A stretch of DNA of 25,970 bases. Source: a virus. The stretch lies in the IMG/VR virus record IMGVR_UViG_3300042307_001570, positions 1-25,970 of that record; one strand, 5' to 3'. Below, piece after piece: positions 24,701 to 25,970 of the stretch. Both the position numbers and the translations under genes were made by a program. The notes under the pieces were generated by a model. The model ran no database searches and was not told the DNA's origin. It saw only the letters and a program-made list of their open reading frames with translations. Position 1 is the first letter of the stretch, and every line of letters begins with the position of its first letter.

Positions 24701-25777
24701 TTCGTGCTGCGCCTCGCGCTGCCTTACGCCGCCGTGATGCTCTGGAACGCCATGGGGCCGCACGGAGTCGACGACGACGACCTGAGCGAGGAGGACCGGC
24801 GCCGGTTCCACATTCGCCTGGGCAAAGACGAGAACGGCAAGCCGCAGGTGGTTTATACGAACACGGCGCTGGCCGACGTCACCAAGTGGTTCTCGGGCCC
24901 GAAGTTTGCCCAGGCCGCCACCGCATGGGTGACCGGCAAGACCGACTTCGTGACCGCGATCGACAGCTGGGCGAAGGACATCCCGGGGGATTTTGCCAAC
25001 AACACGATCGGCAGCGCCGGACCGGTGATCAAGTTACCCGCCACCGCGATCCTCAAAAAGAACTTCTTCCCCGACGTGCTGGATGCGCGGACGATCCCCG
25101 ACTACGACATGCGCCGGGCGATCATCAGCCAGATGACGGACGACTTCACCGCGGACCGCATCGAGGCCACGGTGAACAAAGACTACCTCGCACCCAAAGA
25201 CCTCGGCACCTGGGCGAAGCAGCTGGTGCTCCAGGTGCGCCAACGCGACCCGGAGAGCTGGGCGTTTTACGGCATCAAGGACAAGGCCGCAGAGTGGGTG
25301 GAGAAGCGCACAGGCCAAAGCCGGGACAGCAGCTACAACGCGCCGGACCAGCAGGTGCTGCGCAACTTCCGCCGGGCGATTTACCAGGGAGACCCGGAGA
25401 CGGCGGCGAAGTTTTACCTGCGCCTGCTGGACCTCGGCTACACGAGCGACCGCTTCACGGCCTCGATCCGCGCCCAGGAGCCGCTGGCCGGAGTGCCCAA
25501 AGACCTGCGCCGCGACTTTGTGGCCAGCCTGAGCGAAGGCGAGCGGGCGCAACTGGAGCGCGCGTACCAGTTCTACGTGCGCATGAGCACGAGCAAAGGC
25601 ACGGAGCGGGCGCTATTCCCGCGCAAAGAGTGGGGCGAACGCGGCCAGCAGTACTACCAAGCAAACCCCCGGGTGGGCGTGCTCACGCAGACGATGCAAC
25701 GCACGGAAGCGATGGCCGAGGAGGAGCTGGTGGCCCGCGCAAAGTGGGAGATGCAACGCAGTTTGATGCGGAATTAA
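15725..25777 (+). CDS. Giant polyvalent multi-enzyme virion protein: zincin, ADP-ribosyltransferase, RadC/JAB, phosphoribosyltransferase, LPD38 (3350 aa)
   Basis: I start at ATG 15725, one base after the preceding stop; the frame is open to 15488 but that part shadows the previous gene. Domains by residue: 1-320, Gly/Ala hydrophobic, membrane-active look ('GQVVRGLGQAIPNVALGALR'); about 455-600, coiled coil; about 800-980, zincin with HELAH at 903-907 and possible third ligand in EYFAE (973-977); about 1075-1205, ADP-ribosyltransferase with YHGTG (His1093), Tyr1119 and QIKSA (Gln1192); about 1422-1592, RadC-type JAB domain with HNHPSGD (His1538, His1540) and Asp1551; about 1623-1745, degenerate JAB-like copy; about 1782-2020, phosphoribosyltransferase-like with MDDMRSMGGT (Asp1917-1918); about 2046-2240, coiled coil; about 2300-3350, LPD38-like region ('AWKGWKLFMPQNHIRYEYGN', 'LIPFYSWIEVNF') with one hydrophobic span near 2990-3010. 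Polyvalent proteins are known phage effectors delivered with DNA. Individual substrates are unknown. Confidence 0.9.
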   Translation: MPAQRPPEWSELEADPKWSTLDREQKRVVLANWGSTVADYVAENGGFNPDTETSFKTTLAGIAEKHDLVPGVGEKTGQWFTDAWHNLSRGALNDFVGGVIEAPLRVAENVLPNDWVDAESAANAVAGFRKAVDEAHPVRPEFAESIPGQVVRGLGQAIPNVALGALRLPGLAAGAVAQSFDQGYQDAVQSGTTPSEAFKSGVANLPGAIPEYYADKVALGGLMSAAKVAPLKREIVKAIATGAASEATQQTWSNAVASYIVGYDKERELTQDVGNSALVGGLTEGIVRAGTSVAENAAARSGHKEFAQQLDTAKNIPESTKTLLLQQDQLRRGLRPAQMFPAGTTPLPMIDGMEQVKNERGVFHFNPKQITAAEILSASRDGKENEILGLGPVSKPAAQARAAATGEKLVAVAERAADGTEIKTTIGTTGTAPAQVAALEASKSPGSTVKVEEIGKTIVERQRAAQAAVEQKAREEKLAEDTRRAEAQARRDGDKLRFEETLLAADALEQDRAAAWPAVNGALKSLSNFVDDTSYALTQQQREAALKRIARLQPRAEQLKVGHDAAADARFNADKAAAAAAEKAKQEKVRADQARIDAIDATGRDPSTNRIVQIENLTDDDLADVGNDLQKNGLTPQSYEAELMRRERQAAEEGNRSNFTLRDLFVGKKSALNAAGLTAPLRLPTPKTETERGGLGGELKTLRESSGAFAFFQNNAPALDRMAQTLRGLGFKVQTENDVVELVGRAFGGEDVRPETEGEVEFAAAARRVEPIATGITESAATLASKEIPAATNPTVKQSLTVAALPNVEVERLRAAHAKALGPRMADLDLRVGLLAELLEQEGYPKAAANLRANKLGEAEAVVANRRAPQFRAEIVRLRQEQAFILVSAKAAADGKMTGLISHELAHRYWDTLPEDAKAIERAAADRALANKTGPLFNAQGEKQTNIAITAEELRAAGLSATLEADPDLVYKEYFAELTRIENERYLGNRVEASSAPAHTRRLLARLRQWLQEVFDAVRRTTGRADLSREGFREWLAGASQEQTNRTALAYATRRAPAFATTQQIKTETPEFKRWFGSSKVVDDSGKPRVVYHGTGNAGFSVFNNLSWFADSQDIASGYSKQIPAGKTEAENQAVYPVYIAIKNPKRVDFFALRDDVEKWLSPNSKYDGIIIDRSMVPNSRGNFYVVKSPTQIKSAIGNNGNYDPAEPRIDQATQATFDLGGMSPGLPLPNAIRNLTPRWQNKILRFDSNLDKALYYAGGEGKTETRTATIDHLARETGLSTGQIASLARTLREKISPLAASTATDGTLRIPALMENEAAKLASPAKPAQPSSSENQQQDTGTTIARYVDGNGTSAQKRAEAIQQISAVHAIADNRKLDESDYLQAAGGKNNNENDANSGADSDEALRNRGRVDQAAKQERARRALTNPEKMLERALLDDNRISSIIPELVANPRRSWDIRGAVIKTPSDLLALTQILRTPYAETGKVILVNSRNEVVHAEIISIGTTTSTYFAPSHLAQVLARAPKTTEPYGIIVSHNHPSGDPTPSAPDMRMTRVFIDAAQSAGHYLLDHVVTNGKRYYSFKETGVIAEPTGATSFTDLAPAARGAEADPDLSANQTRAPWEVVAREDLKAINSPYDASVFLATARQVAPDAMHVIYVNRRNQMVSFERIPKATELSAQAMRQRLFESMGREGATGLFVDMPDSLSGVDSMRTMRMLREFATKTDFVLLDVTGKFQGSNTHDSAKMMGFISEPGQKSFGGVGEDAKRPMDRRATADQTAIMPSHPWPKDFPDVLWHAEQTAISAHPDYKAAKAGDSAAAVRLVDAFINRDKAADLAQKYPEAIILPVHAEEAGGRNAIPITYAARMAMLSGLPLETQIVQSNRRYATGKDGLYRWANRATFEGPVETGRDYIIMDDMRSMGGTLAALRNHIEDGGGRVVLASTLGADSRRLAQDRVTLAPRPEVIAELDRRFGLNQISNTLNELGIAQDARHLTGPEATWLSTWRGSLDEFRDRVLALRRGNEGQGGVSTVSPSGPSSGPEGGVSYATSQRDQDSAVQEPTAPTNAAAALKAALPAGVTTAAALEREQEAEQATLSEAAREARHPAAVGATEPGEAWASVAKMAEKQLTEERASIAKHLDEYALDLADIEKAHLQGRTAALKAEIERRADPVERATKVTALPKMDRKEALKTELDRGRRLRDDGLKTGNDTAANEGTRIVKAATARLDEEYPGWDAKKPVVKDSLITATKPAPAALATQDDGRNLPPTAPPEPPENGAPRPDDAAPDRGRARAAFGHSAYTPNFLERTTERLRSMAVGFRGAIPELPAFPALAAKTDRFIRDQGPAFYNNLKAFYRTLSSANDYVQRTAEEQVDAITGPLMKTGVAFDATAYAQLKKRQEQARRLKAEGKLMPAGAGAELDALQSQLEAHPYVLFNKLVYFMDLDWRGRNLKDSEGNPIKLPDGLNQTEIDNELARLGGLIAASPHAQLIETAFDRHMALVKQTAEDLKTRDLLAAQHLDNPYYFPHLTLEITRGDKVIERELRPERVRVGTEADFRGYLQEPTGSLKPIESDYVRAVYYHLVQVGAHNLKADAIRDHARSYDVMEQVKDRAKVLSKQRGRSVSWEEVFHSEYAPAGYVLYGTDSRDAFPSVMVDRDKLARRLGEALTSADLHEQLKELGVKGIKLLPEDLKETLIQGQRETWIVPARVAEALRGIADRQKKTSEPIESAIKKVNGAWKGWKLFMPQNHIRYEYGNIVADLEKLFSASPRTFKYLGQSAKEMRAFFQGEAPSADLRAALKDGVINAITAAEMNQLQRLRAFEKFQTVGERITTQLKKRSSSALYQPITNMVGLGDLSSVELSALREGVTRYANYLANLEAIRNNARPDYAGAYWRDIEAIGDSRPGANDKAQRQAAQISKATFGDYGDLSTNGQYLRDKLIPFYSWIEVNFKYHANLLRNLRDQVRGDIDGGTGNAAATAARVAGARAGGFVLRLALPYAAVMLWNAMGPHGVDDDDLSEEDRRRFHIRLGKDENGKPQVVYTNTALADVTKWFSGPKFAQAATAWVTGKTDFVTAIDSWAKDIPGDFANNTIGSAGPVIKLPATAILKKNFFPDVLDARTIPDYDMRRAIISQMTDDFTADRIEATVNKDYLAPKDLGTWAKQLVLQVRQRDPESWAFYGIKDKAAEWVEKRTGQSRDSSYNAPDQQVLRNFRRAIYQGDPETAAKFYLRLLDLGYTSDRFTASIRAQEPLAGVPKDLRRDFVASLSEGERAQLERAYQFYVRMSTSKGTERALFPRKEWGERGQQYYQANPRVGVLTQTMQRTEAMAEEELVARAKWEMQRSLMRN
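18104..18133 (+). repeat. In-frame palindromic element, copy 1
   Basis: A perfect 11-bp inverted repeat (18105-18115 with 18121-18131) around a 5-base loop lies in the linker between the N-terminal coiled-coil part and the zincin of the giant gene. It encodes P-T-V-K-Q-S-L-T-V-A. It aligns codon for codon with the element at 22445-22474. Confidence 0.75.
22445..22474 (+). repeat. In-frame palindromic element, copy 2
   Basis: A near-perfect 25-base palindrome (22447-22471) in the linker before the LPD38-like region encodes P-V-V-K-D-S-L-I-T-A. Ten base pairs align with those of copy 1; four differ by paired changes and one becomes G-T (G-U in RNA). The local sequence is A+T-rich in an otherwise G+C-rich stretch. 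Confidence 0.75.
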
Positions 25778-25841
25778 AACCTCACTGGTTGCAGTTTGGC
25801 TACAGTAAAACCATAAACTATTGATTTGTAACAAAAAACAA
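25778..25841. other. A+T-rich non-coding end of the phage
   Basis: After the giant gene's TAA the sequence turns A+T-rich up to the tRNA fragment. I see no gene, terminator hairpin or promoter with confidence. Such stretches beside att cores often hold integrase or accessory-factor binding sites, but no clear arm-type repeat is visible. Confidence 0.5.
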
Positions 25842-25891
25842 GAGGTATCGTAAACCGCAGGTCGTCGGTTCAATCCCGACCATCGGCTCCA
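25842..25891 (+). other. 3' half of tRNA-Thr(CGU): putative phage attachment site
   Basis: Reading back from CCA (25889-25891): discriminator T; acceptor strand CATCGGC (25881-25887); T-stem GTCGG/CCGAC around loop TTCAATC (25864-25880); 5-base variable loop; anticodon 3' stem ACCGC (25854-25858); loop ATCGTAA with anticodon CGT (25849-25851). The 5' stem strand GAGGT pairs with ACCGC except for one mismatch, and upstream there is no D-arm or acceptor partner, so the gene is only a 3' half. The missing acceptor strand GCCGATG is that of many tRNA-Thr genes. Integrases commonly use this part of tRNA genes as att core. Confidence 0.75.
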
Positions 25892-25970
25892 GTTTTTGAG
25901 AGGTAAAAAGACCCAACTGGACCAATTGCTTTAAAGTGGCTAATTTCGGCCCCGTGGCTTCAGTTGGCTA

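Larger units (their letters stand above)
1..25891 (+). mobile_element. Podovirus-type phage/prophage, late structural region up to a tRNA-type attachment site
   Basis: All supported genes face the same way and encode portal, capsid, fibre, lysis, adaptor, nozzle and internal virion proteins, so this is phage DNA. The right boundary is placed at the end of a tRNA-Thr 3' fragment, the usual integration footprint. The left end lies outside the window because the portal gene is already open at base 1. No integrase is visible, so integration is inferred from the tRNA fragment alone. The same fragment would also be present in the attP of a free phage. Confidence 0.85.

Noticed and set aside
24886-25824. 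312-residue plus-strand frame near the end
   Set aside because: Shadow of the LPD38-like region of the giant gene; the product is Gly/Pro/Arg-rich and has no coherent pattern.
25911-25930. Near-palindrome CAACTGGACCAATTG after the att site
   Set aside because: Short, with one mismatch; could be a protein-binding site but not distinguishable from chance.

Overview
The window is the late structural region of a double-stranded DNA podovirus-type phage, probably an integrated prophage. Every supported gene lies on the plus strand, tightly packed, with no host-type gene, integrase, repressor, terminase or replication gene in view. A Gram-negative host is suggested by a lipoprotein that fits an outer-membrane spanin and by a Sec signal peptide on one protein. 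Base composition is high G+C. Almost no start codon has a Shine-Dalgarno sequence; starts sit behind A/C-rich leaders instead. I suspect a Verrucomicrobiota host (Opitutales-like) from this overall look, but that is a weak inference.

Layout. 1-3690 is the head block: 3' part of a portal gene, a small unknown protein, a scaffold-like protein, an N4-gp56-family major capsid protein, and a strong hairpin that looks like a terminator. 3719-8605 holds a modular tail fibre with an Ala/Ser repeat stalk and A+T-rich tip modules, a small fibre-associated protein, a 622-residue protein with a signal peptide, and a 48-residue small gene. 8632-9531 is a compact lysis-type cassette: holin-like, spanin-like pair in overlapping frames, and an XhlA-like coiled-coil plus membrane anchor. 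No endolysin is recognised. 9555-10943 has two small unknown genes and a collar/Gp10-C type fibre. 10956-13378 has the head-tail adaptor and the tail nozzle. 13396-15723 has a small unknown gene and two Gln/Ala-rich proteins that look like internal (ejected) virion proteins.

15725-25777 is one gene for a 3350-residue protein. It joins a Gly/Ala-rich membrane-active-looking N-terminus, coiled coils, a zincin (HELAH), an ADP-ribosyltransferase, a RadC-type JAB metalloprotease/isopeptidase domain, a second JAB-like copy that lost its metal ligands, a phosphoribosyltransferase-like domain and a roughly 1000-residue C-terminal region of the LPD38 type. This matches the 'polyvalent protein' concept (Iyer, Aravind and colleagues): effectors packed in the particle and delivered with the DNA. 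It is the most interesting object here. Its ART segment is markedly A+T-rich, as if recently acquired. Two interdomain linkers carry homologous in-frame palindromes whose arms differ by compensatory changes.

The right end (25778-25970) turns A+T-rich and contains the 3' half of a tRNA-Thr (anticodon CGU) without its 5' half, the classic footprint of a phage attachment site. Together the genes make a particle (portal, scaffold, capsid, adaptor, nozzle, fibres), lyse the cell, and probably inject a large multi-enzyme protein into the next host.
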